A stretch of DNA of 64,000 nucleotides from JAFDZV01 sp035549015 (GTDB taxonomy: Bacteria; Bacteroidota; Ignavibacteria; OLB7). Below are positions 1 through 9,396 of the stretch, piece after piece. Positions within the stretch are counted from its first letter, which is position 1. Each line of letters opens with the position of its first letter. The translations under genes and the position numbers were made by a program. The DNA is taken from assembly GCA_035549015.1 (NCBI GenBank), contig DASZRW010000069.1:9281-73280 (forward strand), in the 5' to 3' direction. The notes beneath the pieces were generated by a model. The model saw nothing but the letters and a program-made list of their open reading frames with translations. It was not told where the DNA came from and searched no databases.

Positions 1-109
1 GGACTGGAACAGGACGCCGCCGCCGCCGCCCCTGCCGCAGGAGGTGATCGAGGGAACCGCCGCGAAGTATCGGGAGGCATTGGAACGATTGACCGGCAGC
101 CTCGTCTGA
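1..109 (+). CDS. purC: SAICAR synthetase, C-terminal end only
   Basis: Only the last 35 codons are present, read from base 2 to the TGA at 107-109. The residues begin DWNRTPP, run through a proline stretch, and end in KYREALERLTGSLV. This matches the conserved C-terminus of phosphoribosylaminoimidazole-succinocarboxamide synthase (typically W-x-K-T-P-P-x-P-x-L-P ... KY-x-EA-x-ERLTG), the enzyme that joins aspartate to CAIR in purine biosynthesis. The catalytic part lies left of the window, so the call rests on the tail alone. A different protein sharing this tail is unlikely but cannot be excluded. Confidence 0.75.
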   Translation, partial: DWNRTPPPPPLPQEVIEGTAAKYREALERLTGSLV

Positions 110-478
110 AGAGCAATGCCCGGAACCCGCCGAGACCCGTTCGATTGCTCCATTCCTGCGCACTGCGGGCGGCATGGCGCTGCCATTGTTTATACCTGCA
201 ATGAGCGGTACTTTGTGCACGCCGATCGGACAATCTCCCGTGCCACGGCCGCGTCTCTTGACTCGGCGAGTACCTCGCTCCAGGCACAGAGCTCCCATCG
301 TGAGCGCCCCTGCAAACCGATCCTCCGCGGCGCTCGATGAGGGGGCTTTCATGAGGCCGTACAGATTCAACACGTTACCGATGCCGCACCCCTGCGTCTG
401 ACACGATGTGAACAGGCACCAGAACAGGATGAACTTCACGAACGGCTGCGGCCCGGCACATAAATCACAGAACCGTCG
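110..478. other. intergenic stretch, nothing recognised
   Basis: This 369-bp gap separates purC from the protease gene. Short open frames exist on the plus strand but have no recognisable protein features, and no strong hairpin or Shine-Dalgarno site was seen. It probably holds the promoter for the downstream protease. Confidence 0.4.
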
Positions 479-2092
479 ATGACACGCACCAAGAAAATGT
501 GGTTTTCGATCCTAGGCCTCGTTGTAGGCATCGTGATCGGTCTTCGTATCGAGAAGCTGATCTCCGGCGACAGTATCTACGACCAGATGGAGAAGTTCAA
601 GACGGTTCTCTTCCTGGTTCAGAAGAACTATGTCGATGAGGTACAGTCGCCGAAGCTGGTCGAATCAGCGATCGTGGGCATGTTGAATGACCTCGATCCA
701 CACTCCGTCTACATTCCGGCCGAGCAGCAGAAGCGCGTGGAGGAGGACTTCCGCGGCAGCTTCCAGGGCATCGGCGTGGAGTTCGACATGGTCAAGGACA
801 CGATCACCATCATCAGCCCGATCTCCGGCGGCCCCTCTGAGGCGCTCGGAATCCTGGCCGGTGACAAGATCGTGAAGATCGACGGGCAGAACGCCGTCGG
901 CCTCAGCCGCGAGGACGTACCGAAGAAGCTCCGCGGTCCGAAGGGAACCCGCGTGCAGGTGACGGTGGTACGGCCGCAGGCGGCGGAGCCGCTGGTGTTC
1001 GACATCACGCGCGACGACATTCCGCTCTACACGGTTGACGCCGCGTTCGTGGACGAAAACGGAACCGGTTATCTCACGATCAATCGTTTCGCCGAGCCGA
1101 CGTACGACGAGATGATGAAGAATCTGGACCGCATGTCGAACGAGGGGATGAAGCGGTTGATCCTCGACCTGCGCGGCAACCCGGGCGGCTACATGGAGAA
1201 GGCGATCCGGATCGTCGACGAGTTCGTGCCGGGCGGACGCAAGATCGTCTACACGAAGAGCTCCCGCAGTTCCGAGGAGGAGAACTACATGTCCGAGGAT
1301 GGGCAGCGCTACGAGAAGCTTCCGCTGATCGTGCTGATCAACCGCGGCTCCGCCTCCGCCTCGGAGATCGTCTCCGGCGCCATCCAGGATCTGGACCGCG
1401 GCCTGATCGTTGGCGAGACATCGTTCGGCAAGGGGCTTGTTCAACGCCAGTTCCCGCTGAACGACGGCTCCGCCTTCCGCCTCACGATTGCACGCTACTA
1501 CACCCCGTCCGGCCGGCTGATCCAGCGTCCGTACGACAAGGGGAAGGAAGCATACTATCAGATGAGCAATCGCCAGGAGGATGAGGAGGGAGACAATGTG
1601 AATCACACGCACGACGTTCCGGACTCCACGCGGCCGGTGTTCAAGACGCTCGGCGGGCGCCGGGTTCTGGGCGGCGGCGGCATCACGCCGGATTATGTCG
1701 TGAAGCTGGATACGCTTACCGCGTTCGGCATCGACGTGATCCGCAAGAACCTGATCTGGGAGTACATGGAGCAGTACTTCGACGCCAACGCATCGAAGCT
1801 CCGCACGCAGTACAACGGCAAGTTCAACGAGTTCTCGCGCAACTTCCAGATCTCCGATCAGATGTGGAACGACTTCATGGCGCTCGCGAAGCAGAAGGGG
1901 GCCAATGTGGATCCGAAGCTCGTGGCGGCCGATCGTCATAACGTGGAAGTGCGGCTGAAGGCCCGCCTGGCCCGCAGCCTGTGGGGGAACAATGAGTTCT
2001 TCCGCATCGCGCTCGAGGACGACAAGCAGTACCAGAAGGCGCTCACGCTCTTCCCCGAGGCAAGCAAGGTGGCAAAGCTCACCATGCGTTGA
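479..2092 (+). CDS. ctpA: C-terminal processing serine protease (S41, CtpA/Prc family)
   Basis: This 537-residue protein belongs to the S41 tail-specific proteases, which cleave periplasmic or envelope proteins from their C-terminal ends. An N-terminal hydrophobic segment at about residues 8-23 should anchor or export it. A PDZ domain follows at about residues 95-175 (GIGVEF ... PSEALGILAGDKI). The peptidase core carries the Ser-Lys dyad: the GSASASE motif, with Ser293 the likely nucleophile, and Lys318 in SFGKG, the same 25-residue spacing as in E. coli Prc. The region after about residue 400 is extended relative to short CtpA forms. The ATG at 479 sits directly before the hydrophobic segment. 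A hairpin terminator follows at 2137-2170, so it is probably transcribed alone. Confidence 0.92.
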   Translation: MTRTKKMWFSILGLVVGIVIGLRIEKLISGDSIYDQMEKFKTVLFLVQKNYVDEVQSPKLVESAIVGMLNDLDPHSVYIPAEQQKRVEEDFRGSFQGIGVEFDMVKDTITIISPISGGPSEALGILAGDKIVKIDGQNAVGLSREDVPKKLRGPKGTRVQVTVVRPQAAEPLVFDITRDDIPLYTVDAAFVDENGTGYLTINRFAEPTYDEMMKNLDRMSNEGMKRLILDLRGNPGGYMEKAIRIVDEFVPGGRKIVYTKSSRSSEEENYMSEDGQRYEKLPLIVLINRGSASASEIVSGAIQDLDRGLIVGETSFGKGLVQRQFPLNDGSAFRLTIARYYTPSGRLIQRPYDKGKEAYYQMSNRQEDEEGDNVNHTHDVPDSTRPVFKTLGGRRVLGGGGITPDYVVKLDTLTAFGIDVIRKNLIWEYMEQYFDANASKLRTQYNGKFNEFSRNFQISDQMWNDFMALAKQKGANVDPKLVAADRHNVEVRLKARLARSLWGNNEFFRIALEDDKQYQKALTLFPEASKVAKLTMR

Positions 2093-2136
2093 ACCCGCAC
2101 GCCGCAGCGGCGGTGATGCGGATGCACGAATCGAGA

Positions 2137-2170
2137 AACGCCACGTTCCGGATCCGCGGAACGTGGCGTT
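2137..2170 (+). terminator. Hairpin terminator after ctpA
   Basis: A perfect 13-bp inverted repeat (AACGCCACGTTCC and its complement) encloses an 8-nt loop and is followed by CTTCGTTG. It lies between the convergent ctpA and trpS genes and could act in both directions. Confidence 0.7.
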
Positions 2171-2321
2171 CTTCGTTGTGCTGTAGCCGGTAGTCCGTTG
2201 CCAGCCGTCCGTTGCCAGCGCCGGCCTCGAAGAACCGGCTGCGCTCGCGCAGCACCAGGCGATGGATCCGCCCGATACCCAGGCCGCAGGGGGAAGGCTT
2301 CAAGGCCACCTCCCCGATTGA

Positions 2322-3362
2322 CTACCGACTCCCCACCACCAACCCCATCTTCTCCATCATCTCCCGCACCTTGGGATTGGCGACGGAACGTGCACGCTCC
2401 GCACCGATCGCAAGCAGCCGGTCCAGTTCCGCCGGCTCCTTGATCAACTGGTGATAGCGCTCGCGGATCGGCCCCAGCTCCTCGATCACCACCTCCGCAA
2501 CGCGCATCTTCAGATCGCCGTAGCCGCGCGCATCGGCAAAGTCCGCCAGCACCTCCTCCTCGCTCCTCCCGGTGATCACCTTGTAGATGCCGAGCAGGTT
2601 GTTCACGCCTGCACGCTCGGGATCGTCGGAGAAACGGATCTCGCCATGCGAGTCCGTCACGGCCCGCTTGAAGACGTACTCGATCTCCTTCGGCTCGTCC
2701 AGCAGACGCACCGCATGCCCGCGAACGTGAGCGTTCGATCCGGACATCTTCCTGGAAGCATCGTCCAGACCCATGATGCGCGCGCCCACCCTGGGGATCA
2801 TCGGCTCCGGGATGGCGAAGGTCTCGCCGTAGAGATGATTGAAGCGCTCCGCGATGTTGCGCGCCAGCTCCACGTGCTGCTTCTGATCCTCCCCCACCGG
2901 CACCTCGTTGGCATCGTACAGAAGAATATCCGCAGCCATCAGCACGGGGTAATCCAGCAGTGCGGCGGAGACGCTCTCCTGCCGTGCGGACTTGTCCTTG
3001 AACTGCGTCATCTTCTGAAGCCAGCCCAATGGCGTCACGCAATTCAACAGCCAGCATCCTTCGGCGTGCGCCGCCACATGACTCTGGATGAAGAGTGAAC
3101 AGCGATCCGGGTTGATGCCCGCCGCGAGGTACATGGCTGCGAACTCGCGCGTACGCTGCCGCAGGGCCGCGGGGTCCTGCTGCACCGTCAGGCTGTGCAG
3201 ATCCACGATGCAGAAGAAGTTCTCCTTCTCATCCTGCCCCTGCACCCACTGCTTCAGAGCACCCAGATAGTTGCCGAGATGAAACGCCCCTGAGGGCTGC
3301 ATCCCGCTGAACACGCGCGGGCGCCGGGCTGGTGTCTGGTTTGCGGTTGTCATGTCGTCCAT
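2322..3362 (-). CDS. trpS: Tryptophanyl-tRNA synthetase
   Basis: This class I aminoacyl-tRNA synthetase charges tRNA-Trp in the cytoplasm. The 346-residue length is normal for bacterial TrpRS. After a short N-terminal extension the sequence reads FSGMQPSGAFHLGNYLG, with the HIGH-type motif at residues 28-31. The second signature appears as KMSGS in place of the canonical KMSKS, so its second lysine is replaced by glycine. TrpRS-specific surroundings such as MAADILLYDANEVPVGEDQ are present. Two in-frame ATGs exist at 3362 and 3353; the second would remove three residues. A strong inverted repeat at 3417-3439 lies upstream and probably ends the lysA/DinB transcript. Confidence 0.95.
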   Translation of the reverse strand: MDDMTTANQTPARRPRVFSGMQPSGAFHLGNYLGALKQWVQGQDEKENFFCIVDLHSLTVQQDPAALRQRTREFAAMYLAAGINPDRCSLFIQSHVAAHAEGCWLLNCVTPLGWLQKMTQFKDKSARQESVSAALLDYPVLMAADILLYDANEVPVGEDQKQHVELARNIAERFNHLYGETFAIPEPMIPRVGARIMGLDDASRKMSGSNAHVRGHAVRLLDEPKEIEYVFKRAVTDSHGEIRFSDDPERAGVNNLLGIYKVITGRSEEEVLADFADARGYGDLKMRVAEVVIEELGPIRERYHQLIKEPAELDRLLAIGAERARSVANPKVREMMEKMGLVVGSR

Positions 3363-3416
3363 TGGTCCAATGTACTGGGTTCGGTATTCACGATCTCACT
3401 ATGAACGTCCACTCGC

Positions 3417-3439
3417 CGGACCCCGGCTCCCGGGGTCCG
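3417..3439 (-). terminator. GC-rich hairpin between DinB-like gene and trpS
   Basis: CGGACCCCGG and CCGGGGTCCG form a perfect 10-bp stem with a 3-nt loop. It lies downstream of the lysA/DinB pair on the minus strand and 55 bp upstream of trpS. There is no clear T run. It is most likely a terminator; a leader structure for trpS is possible. Confidence 0.5.
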
Positions 3440-3592
3440 ATGAGAACATGCGCGCCGCGGAGTCATCTCCGGGACGATCGCATGGATCGGTGAAGGGGCG
3501 GACGCCGTCATCGGGAGCGTATTCAATGAGCGGCCCTTCGCGCTCCCGCTGAACCGGTGCGCGACGCTCGAGGCACGGTTGCGGCTTTCGGT

Positions 3593-4126
3593 TCAGTGTG
3601 ATGGCGCGGTCTGTTGCACGCGGCGCAGCTGTTCGACGTGCCACTCCTCGTGCACGGTGATCATGCGCAGCCAGCCGAGTCCGGTGAGCGGACCGTAGAA
3701 GGGATGATCCATGGTGGCCGTCCCCTCAAGATCCGGCCGGTGTTCCCCGATGGCCTGAAGCAGCGCCATCCGGGAAGTACTCAACATCTCCATGATCTCC
3801 GGACGCGCCGCATCGGCCGGCGGCGTGACGCTGGCCGGCGCGATCATGCGGCCGTCCTCGCGACGGCGCCCCTGCGGCACCTGCACCTGAAGCTGGGTGC
3901 CGCGCTGCGAGGCAACGCCCAGCATCTGCACGATCCGCGCGGTCCCCTTCTCCACCATGCCGACGTGATGCGCGATCATCCCGGCACTCCATGCCTCTTC
4001 ATCCGGCCGCCGGTGGAACTGGCCGTCGCTCAGCCCGGCGAGGATGGAGAGGAGTTCGCCGCGCGAGGCGGCGATGCGCGCAAGACAGACGTCGGCATCG
4101 CCAACGCCGTCGAGATGATCAATCAT
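3593..4126 (-). CDS. DinB-like four-helix protein
   Basis: This protein of about 177 residues has the layout of the DinB/YfiT-like superfamily of putative metal-dependent enzymes, often thiol-linked transferases. There is an early helix (RIAASRGELLSILAGLSD), a WSAGMIAHHVG segment with paired histidines, and a late HEEWHVEQLRR segment, which supply the usual three-histidine metal site. No substrate can be inferred. The start is placed at the ATG at 4126 because the upstream in-frame residues are the antisense of lysA-coding sequence. The gene then overlaps the end of lysA by 8 bp and is probably translationally coupled to it. Confidence 0.75.
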   Translation of the reverse strand: MIDHLDGVGDADVCLARIAASRGELLSILAGLSDGQFHRRPDEEAWSAGMIAHHVGMVEKGTARIVQMLGVASQRGTQLQVQVPQGRRREDGRMIAPASVTPPADAARPEIMEMLSTSRMALLQAIGEHRPDLEGTATMDHPFYGPLTGLGWLRMITVHEEWHVEQLRRVQQTAPSH

Positions 4127-5372
4127 GATGGGACTCCATCGGAGTGAACGCATCAACCGGCAACGGTATCTGCGTGGCCAGAATATCATCCAGCGTCTCG
4201 CGCCGGCGAATCAGGTGGGCGGCGCCGTCCAGCATCATCACCTCCGCGGGGCGCGGGCGCGAGTTGTAGTTGCTGGACATCGCGAAGCCGTACGCACCGG
4301 CATTCCGGATCGCGAGCACGTCCCCCTCCACCGTCTCCGCCAGCCTTCTGTCCGTGCCGAACGTATCGGTCTCGCAGATGCATCCCACCACCGTGTAGAT
4401 CCGCTCGATCCCTCCCAGCCTGTCGGCATTCACGATGGAGTGATAGGAGTTGTAAAGCATCGGCCGGATAAGGTGATGAAGGCCGGAGTCCGTGCCGATG
4501 AAGACGCAGGACGGAGTCTGCTTCAACACCGTCGCGGTGGTGAGGAGGAATCCGGATTCGCTCACCAGGAACTTGCCGGGCTCGAACCATAGCTCCAGAT
4601 CGCGCCCATAGTCGTAGCAGAACGCGAGGAAGCGTTCGGTGAGACGGCGGCCAAGCGTCTCCACATCGGTCGAGACATCGTCCGGCTTGTACGGCACCTT
4701 GAAGCCGCTGCCGAAATCGATGAAGCGAAGATCAGGGAAATCCGCGGCGTGATCGAACAGGATCTCCGCGCCGGTAAGGAAGGTCTCGGCATCCAGGATA
4801 TCGCTGCCGGTATGCATGTGCAGGCCGGTGATGTTCATGCCGTAGGCCTGAACGATGCGAAGGATATGCCGCATCTGATGGATGGAGATCCCGAACTTGG
4901 AATCGATGTGGCCGGTCTGGATGTGGGCGTTGCCGCCGGCCAGGATGTGCGGATTGATCCGGATGGCGCACGGCACCGATGCATACTTCTGCCCGAAGCG
5001 TTCCAGCACGGAGATGTTGTCGATGTTGACAAGTACTCCCAGTTCCACCGCCCGCTCTATCTCGGCGAAGGCCACACAGTTCGGCGTGTAGAGAATCTCG
5101 GAGGCCGGGACCCCGCAGCGCATCGCCAGATCGATCTCGTGAATCGAGACGGCATCGATCCCGGCGCCGAGCGAATGGAGCAGGCGAATCATCGCCATGT
5201 TGCTGTTCGCCTTGCACGCATACAGCAGGCGATGCTGGAGCCCGGAGAATGCGGAGTCCAGCCGGTTGAATTGCCGGCGCACGGTGGATGCGTCGTAGAC
5301 ATAGAGCGGGCTGCCGAACTCTTCGACGAGAGAACGGGCCGTGCGGCCGCCGATTTCGAGAACGTTGTTCAT
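4119..5372 (-). CDS. lysA: Diaminopimelate decarboxylase
   Basis: This 417-residue fold-type III PLP enzyme converts meso-diaminopimelate to lysine, the last step of lysine synthesis. Visible motifs are the PLP lysine in YACKANSNMAMI, the HMHTGSD segment where the family usually has a His-x-Gly-Ser phosphate loop, the EPGKFLV motif, and GAYGFAMSSNYNSRPRP near the C-terminus. The ornithine/arginine decarboxylase branch of the same fold is possible, but the C-terminal GAYG...NSRPRP block favours LysA. The start at 5372 begins MNNVLEIGG. The 20 bases spanning this start are duplicated just upstream, creating a six-codon ORF whose TAA overlaps the lysA ATG. The DinB-like gene follows with an 8-bp overlap. 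Confidence 0.88.
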   Translation of the reverse strand: MNNVLEIGGRTARSLVEEFGSPLYVYDASTVRRQFNRLDSAFSGLQHRLLYACKANSNMAMIRLLHSLGAGIDAVSIHEIDLAMRCGVPASEILYTPNCVAFAEIERAVELGVLVNIDNISVLERFGQKYASVPCAIRINPHILAGGNAHIQTGHIDSKFGISIHQMRHILRIVQAYGMNITGLHMHTGSDILDAETFLTGAEILFDHAADFPDLRFIDFGSGFKVPYKPDDVSTDVETLGRRLTERFLAFCYDYGRDLELWFEPGKFLVSESGFLLTTATVLKQTPSCVFIGTDSGLHHLIRPMLYNSYHSIVNADRLGGIERIYTVVGCICETDTFGTDRRLAETVEGDVLAIRNAGAYGFAMSSNYNSRPRPAEVMMLDGAAHLIRRRETLDDILATQIPLPVDAFTPMESHHD

Positions 5373-5400
5373 TACGCTGAAACGTTGTTCATTACGCTGA
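5361..5400 (-). repeat. 20-bp tandem duplication over the lysA start codon
   Basis: The same 20 bases occur twice back to back (5361-5380 and 5381-5400). Because 20 is not a multiple of three, the upstream copy puts a second ATG (at 5392) out of frame. It encodes MNNVSA and stops with a TAA whose final A is the first base of the true lysA ATG (TAATG). Confidence 0.95.
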
Positions 5401-5414
5401 CTCGCGATGCATGC

Positions 5415-5562
5415 TACGTACAGAGGGGTTTGATTCCTGATAGCACTTCGATCCGGTATCGCGGAGTTTGACTCCGCGATCGTCATCGGAAGAATGGGGC
5501 CTGAGTACAACTCCGGCCCAACGTGCTCTTCGGAGCATATCAGGATACTTCTTCGCAAGTAC
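5415..5562. repeat. 148-bp hairpin-rich repeat, copy A
   Basis: This is the first of three 148-bp copies seen (5415-5562, 5564-5711, 44095-44242). Each begins near TACGTA or TACATA and ends near CGCAMGTAC. Each contains a 10-bp perfect stem (ATCGCGGAGT / ACTCCGCGAT, 3-nt loop), a GGGCC/GGCCC pairing and a TGCTCT/AGAGCA-type stem. In this copy the loop of the first stem is TTG instead of GTG. No transposase is nearby. It is not likely to be coding, although a reading frame runs through it on the minus strand. Confidence 0.9.
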
Positions 5563-5563
5563 C

Positions 5564-5711
5564 TACGTACAGAGGGAATTGATTCCTGACAGCACTTCGA
5601 TCTGGTATCGCGGAGTGTGACTCCGCGATCGTCATCGGAAGAATGGGGCCTGAGTACAACTCCGGCCCAACGTGCTCTTCAGAGCATAGCAGGATACTTC
5701 TTCGCACGTAC
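5564..5711. repeat. 148-bp hairpin-rich repeat, copy B
   Basis: Tandem with copy A, separated by one base. The conserved stem is at 5607-5616 and 5620-5629. On the minus strand this copy supplies the last codons and stop of the truncated outer-membrane paralog ending at 5679, so it sits directly against a gene end. Confidence 0.9.
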
Positions 5712-6321
5712 GTAGAAGTGGAGCGCGACCCCAACCTGGAGATCGCCGCCATCGAACGTGACGTCGTATGCCTGATGGCGCCTGACAATGTACTGCGGCG
5801 ACGTTGCGCTCGACATTTCCAGGGAATCTATGTGTTGCGATAGGTGATCCGCAAGATGCGCCTGCACTCGCAACGAGAGATTACGATTCAGGTAGAACGA
5901 TACACTCCCTTCCATCATCGGGCCAAGCGTCACATAGCCCTCATGAGTTGTGCTGTAGGTCAGCGGGGAGCCGGGCGAGGTAAGATGACGGTCAACACCG
6001 ATAACGTGTACGGCAAGGCCCGCTCCAACCGCCAGCTCAATCCTGGCCCACGTGTTTGCGAAGTGCGCATCGGGCTCGAGAATCAGCAGCTCGGCCATCG
6101 CGAAACCCGTATTGTCCGTGCATCGCTCGTAGTCCCTCAAGGTATCGGGAGTCGAGTCGAAGTGAACGGGAATGGCATAGGAGAGGCCGACACGCAATCG
6201 GGAGAACAGGCTGTAGTCCACACCAACCTGAAAGCGCGCGCCACCGGGCACCAGAAGCGGAACCGCCTTGTCCGGCGGGCGCTGCACGTTCCGCCGGAGG
6301 GCATCACGGCCGGATGAACGC
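5679..6321 (-). pseudogene. 5'-truncated tandem copy of the adjacent outer-membrane protein gene
   Basis: The frame from about 6321 down to the stop at 5679 encodes a segment resembling the C-terminal part of the neighbouring 502-residue protein. VDYSLFSRLRVGLSY parallels its VEYDLASSLRIGLWG, TLRDYERCTDNTG parallels its TTRDYETKYGATG, and VGAGLAVHVIGVDRHLTSPGS parallels its VGAGLACQFLQRDAALQSPGS. The N-terminal half and signal peptide are missing, and no ATG with a ribosome site opens the frame after the upstream stop at 6322. The last ten or so codons are donated by repeat copy B. It is most simply a degenerate duplicate. Translation from a GTG coupled to the upstream gene cannot be ruled out. 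Confidence 0.6.
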
Positions 6322-7830
6322 CTACAGATGGAGGCGCAGCCCGATGCCGATCTCCGGACGCGACAGCTTGATATCGAATGCAGCATGCGACGCCAGCACG
6401 AGATCCGGGGCCGTTGGATGCGTGATCGTGAGCGTATCGGTTTTCACCGTCGGGAAGATGTAGTAGCGCCCCTCCAGGTTGATCGAAACGAGATCGCTCA
6501 CATAGTAGTCCACGCCTGCCAGCACCGCACCGCCCAGCACCGTCTTCGAGATGGTGAAGATCTGATAGAAGTTGCTGCTCCCTGGCGACTGCAGCGCGGC
6601 ATCACGCTGCAGGAACTGGCATGCGAGACCGGCGCCAACCGAGATGTCGAACCGGTCCGAAGTCGAGTACTTGAACCGGCTGCTTGTAACGGGAAGGTAT
6701 CGCAGGCTCAACAGGCCGGTTGCGCCGTACTTCGTCTCGTAGTCGCGCGTGGTGTCCGTTGGCGCGTTGTTCGAGATCCACTCGCCCCACAGGCCGATCC
6801 GCAACGACGACGCCAGATCGTACTCCACGCTCACAACCGGAAGCTTCGTCCCCGTTGGCCGCACCTGCGCCGAGGCGAAGAGCGAGCCATCCTGCATGTA
6901 CCTGTAGGCGTCCTCGTGCAGATCGGCAACGGCCGGATAGTAGAGGCCGATGTGCAGCGAGGCCGGCACATGCGCGGCCTCGAACGCCTCAACGCTTACC
7001 GGGGCCGTGCCTCCGGGCTGCTGCGTCCGGTCAGCCCGCTGTATTGCACGAAGGAGTTCCGGCGACGGGTAGGGATAGAAGACGGCGCGCCACGCCAGAT
7101 AGTCCAGCCCCTCGGTTCGGTAGACTGCGGCACTCCGCCCCACCGGAAGATCCACATCGTTGAACATGTGCCCGACCGCGCCGCGGAGATCGTGCAGACG
7201 GACAATGTTCCCCGGCACCAGTACCTGCACACTCTCCACGTCACCGGGCCGGTTCGCCAGGAAGTGCGGCACACCCAGAACGATCACACTGTCGTCCGCA
7301 TACACAAGCGATCCGCTCACAACGCGGCCGTCCGCCATCTCCGCCTCCAGCGGAAGCGCGTCCTCCTGGAAGACATTCACCGGGCGGGCGAGAAGCCGGA
7401 TGCTTTTTCCGCTCGCGGTAGTGGAGTCCTTGTAGAACAGCGACTCGAACGTGTTGACATAGATGCGGAGCAGATTGAACGCCCGGAGCGACATCGTAAT
7501 CGTTGTATCGAACGGACGCCCGGCATCGTTCCCGGAGACGATGGCGCGCATGGCGGAGTCGCCCGCCTTCACGATGCGAGCCGTCCGGAAGCCCTGCACC
7601 GTTGGGAACAGTCCGAAGTATGCACGCTCCGAAGCGGAGATCTCCTCACCCACTCGCTCGCTCAGCACAACCTTCTCCTGGGAGTAGCCGCGAACGGAAA
7701 CGCACAGGAGCAGAGCAACGGCAACGATGCCCCGGAGTGATGCGATGGCAATGCGCGCAACGGAGTGTTGAACGTCCGAGCGGTGGTACGACGGTCTTCC
7801 GACCGGCGGATGAATCGAATGAATATTCAT
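6322..7830 (-). CDS. Predicted secreted/outer-membrane protein of unknown function
   Basis: This 502-residue protein was not assigned to a named family. The ATG at 7830 gives an N-terminus with a hydrophobic stretch (IVAVALLLCVSVRG) and a likely signal-peptidase site near GYSQ, so it is exported. The C-terminal half alternates aromatic and glycine residues and ends GIGLRLHL, typical of a beta-barrel last strand. The middle contains a repeated VPGN/VPHF-type beta-rich segment of the kind seen in SH3- or RNA-binding-like domains, but this is only an impression. A truncated paralog lies directly downstream. The longer open frame to 7992 would precede the signal sequence with 54 Arg-rich residues and is not credible. 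Confidence 0.7.
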   Translation of the reverse strand: MNIHSIHPPVGRPSYHRSDVQHSVARIAIASLRGIVAVALLLCVSVRGYSQEKVVLSERVGEEISASERAYFGLFPTVQGFRTARIVKAGDSAMRAIVSGNDAGRPFDTTITMSLRAFNLLRIYVNTFESLFYKDSTTASGKSIRLLARPVNVFQEDALPLEAEMADGRVVSGSLVYADDSVIVLGVPHFLANRPGDVESVQVLVPGNIVRLHDLRGAVGHMFNDVDLPVGRSAAVYRTEGLDYLAWRAVFYPYPSPELLRAIQRADRTQQPGGTAPVSVEAFEAAHVPASLHIGLYYPAVADLHEDAYRYMQDGSLFASAQVRPTGTKLPVVSVEYDLASSLRIGLWGEWISNNAPTDTTRDYETKYGATGLLSLRYLPVTSSRFKYSTSDRFDISVGAGLACQFLQRDAALQSPGSSNFYQIFTISKTVLGGAVLAGVDYYVSDLVSINLEGRYYIFPTVKTDTLTITHPTAPDLVLASHAAFDIKLSRPEIGIGLRLHL

Positions 7831-7960
7831 GGCTCTCGTGAACGGAAGTCGGAGTGCGGCATCGCTCCGCATGAACCGGGCGAGCGGCCGGACGCTCGCA
7901 GCACTGAAGGATGCCCATGGTACCCGCGGGCGGAAGATACAGAGCCTGTGCGCGCAAACA

Positions 7961-8293
7961 TCAAACCGGATAATGGTATGTCCCGTCGGCATCCGGCTTC
8001 AACGGCTCCACGCCGGTTACGGCGTCCAGGTTGAGCCGGCCGTAGATATGCGGGAACAGCTCGTCGTGCGCCGGCTCGTACTTCAACTCGCTCCGGAGCA
8101 GGGCGGGATCGATTGCGAGGAGCAGCACACCCGGCACGCCCCGGTAGAAGCGGTTCAGGCTGCGCATGACCTGGGCCGCGGTCGAACAATGGATGAACCC
8201 CTCGGTTCGGAGGGAGTCCGCCGCATACTCGCCTGCGGCCCGGGCTTCCTGCCAGCGTTCGGGAAGGGTGATATGATAGATGGTCTCGCTCAT
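7961..8293 (-). CDS. DUF952 family protein
   Basis: This 110-residue protein begins MSETIYHITLPERW and contains GFIHCST, RFYRG and LKYEPAHDELFPHIYGRLN. That is the signature pattern of the DUF952 family (small alpha/beta proteins of unknown biochemical role, related in fold to ADP-ribosyltransferase-like domains). The start at 8293 was chosen because it begins exactly at the family's first strand. It is transcribed divergently from the compatible-solute transporter that starts at 8446; the 152-bp gap should contain both promoters. Confidence 0.88.
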   Translation of the reverse strand: MSETIYHITLPERWQEARAAGEYAADSLRTEGFIHCSTAAQVMRSLNRFYRGVPGVLLLAIDPALLRSELKYEPAHDELFPHIYGRLNLDAVTGVEPLKPDADGTYHYPV

Positions 8294-8445
8294 CTCGATG
8301 GTCGCATGGATGGGTTGGCCGGCGCTCACGCACTGCACGGAGCGGCACCCAAGATAGCGCAATCGCGGAGAGAGGAGGCGCATCGATTATTCGACGCAAT
8401 CCCCTATGTTCGCGCACTGGAGAAAGCCGCATTCATCTGCCCGCC

Positions 8446-9392
<947 letters not shown>

Positions 9393-9396
<4 letters not shown>

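Noticed and set aside
665..1939. 424-codon minus-strand frame
   Set aside because: Antisense shadow of the ctpA protease gene; no protein-family features.
3363..3440. Possible T-box or leader riboswitch before trpS
   Set aside because: A strong hairpin exists but no T-box sequence or specifier loop was seen, and it fits a terminator for the upstream gene.
5540..5788. Minus-strand frame MRRSILLCSEEHVGPEL through repeat copies
   Set aside because: The same residues recur in all copies of the 148-bp repeat because the DNA is repeated; no ribosome site. Not a gene.
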